From the NCBI GenBank assembly GCA_001247695.2, contig LGRX02027230.1:1-64000 (forward strand): DNA of 64,000 nt, given 5' to 3'. Below, piece after piece: positions 63,702 to 64,000 of this stretch. A model generated the notes under the pieces. It had not been told where the DNA came from. It did not search any database and was given only the letters and a program-made list of their open reading frames with translations. Position numbers and translations under genes: made by a program. This DNA comes from Cymbomonas tetramitiformis. Lineage: Eukaryota; Chlorophyta; Pyramimonadophyceae; Pyramimonadales; Pyramimonadaceae. How positions within the stretch are numbered: the first letter of the stretch is position 1; every line of letters begins with the position of its first letter.

Positions 63702-64000
63702 CAAAATGCTAGAATGTGAACAGTTCAACATCGGCAATTGTTGTAATATTATAGAACAAGTGTACACATTCATCAGGACACGCCCTGAGGTCATAAATGC
63801 TTTTGATAAATACATGTCACCAAAGACACACATTAAACCTACTCGCATTCTGAGATACACGCATGCCGGTGATCGGATGAGCTTCAATGCTCTCCATCCG
63901 AATTGGAATCACTTTGCGGGCATGTGTGCCCGTGCGGAAACATCCGACAAGTATTCATGGGATGTCGTTGGCGACAGGGCATTCGGGGGGTTGTATTGCC
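63702..64000 (+). CDS. Unrecognised gene, exon 2 (cut by window edge)
   Basis: Open to the last base: KMLECEQFNIGNCCNIIEQV, KYMSPKTHIKPTRILRYTHA, then HPNWNHFAGMCARAE and a Trp/Gly-rich end. Cys/His content is high. Function unknown; the gene continues to the right. Confidence 0.5.

Overview
The window reads as nuclear DNA of a unicellular eukaryote, most likely a green alga of the prasinophyte type. That is an inference from its GC-rich, intron-containing genes, proline-rich wall-type linkers and FG-GAP repeats. An AT-rich endogenous DNA virus sits in it, together with at least three classes of retroelement, small inverted-repeat elements and much satellite DNA.

Region 1 (about 1-25,100) is an integrated Maverick/Polinton-like virus (PLV), cut by the left window edge. 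It carries an N4/N6-type DNA methyltransferase, a C5 cytosine methyltransferase, a primase fused to an SF2 (origin-binding-protein type) helicase, an A32/FtsK-type packaging ATPase, two small proteins, a protein-primed family B DNA polymerase, a retroviral-type DD35E integrase and a likely single-strand DNA-binding protein. Capsid and protease genes are not seen and may lie to the left. Four ~65-bp palindromes recur between the genes. Two retroelements broke the virus. A gag-only LTR retrotransposon (4998-8692, LTRs differing at one base, 5-bp target duplication) split the primase-helicase. A Penelope-like element (17320-23602) split the integrase. The latter has a Gag-like ORF1, an ORF2 with N-terminal GIY-YIG nuclease and reverse transcriptase, identical 141-bp terminal repeats, and what I read as a hammerhead ribozyme at 23438-23486. 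Independent frameshifts and a stop codon show that the virus is inactive.

Region 2 (25,100-33,500) has no convincing gene. It holds a 183-bp satellite, a pair of related inverted-repeat elements (one carrying a second element inside it), and a 1.2-kb minisatellite of about 29-bp units.

Region 3 (33,500-39,630) holds a decayed R2-like non-LTR retrotransposon (zinc finger, reverse transcriptase, C-terminal restriction-like endonuclease) lying between 105-bp inverted repeats.

Region 4 (40,360-59,370) is a large multi-exon plus-strand host gene for a polycystin-1/adhesion-receptor-like surface protein: FG-GAP repeats, Pro/Thr-rich stalks, a VDG repeat, REJ-like modules, a GAIN/GPS autoproteolysis site, a membrane span, a long basic loop and a multi-span C-terminus. 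Several introns could be fixed by matching splice phase. Coding repeats contain 2-nt frameshifts that are either errors or real decay.

Region 5 (59,370-64,000) is AT-richer and mostly non-coding, then holds an unrecognised gene with one predicted intron that runs off the right edge.
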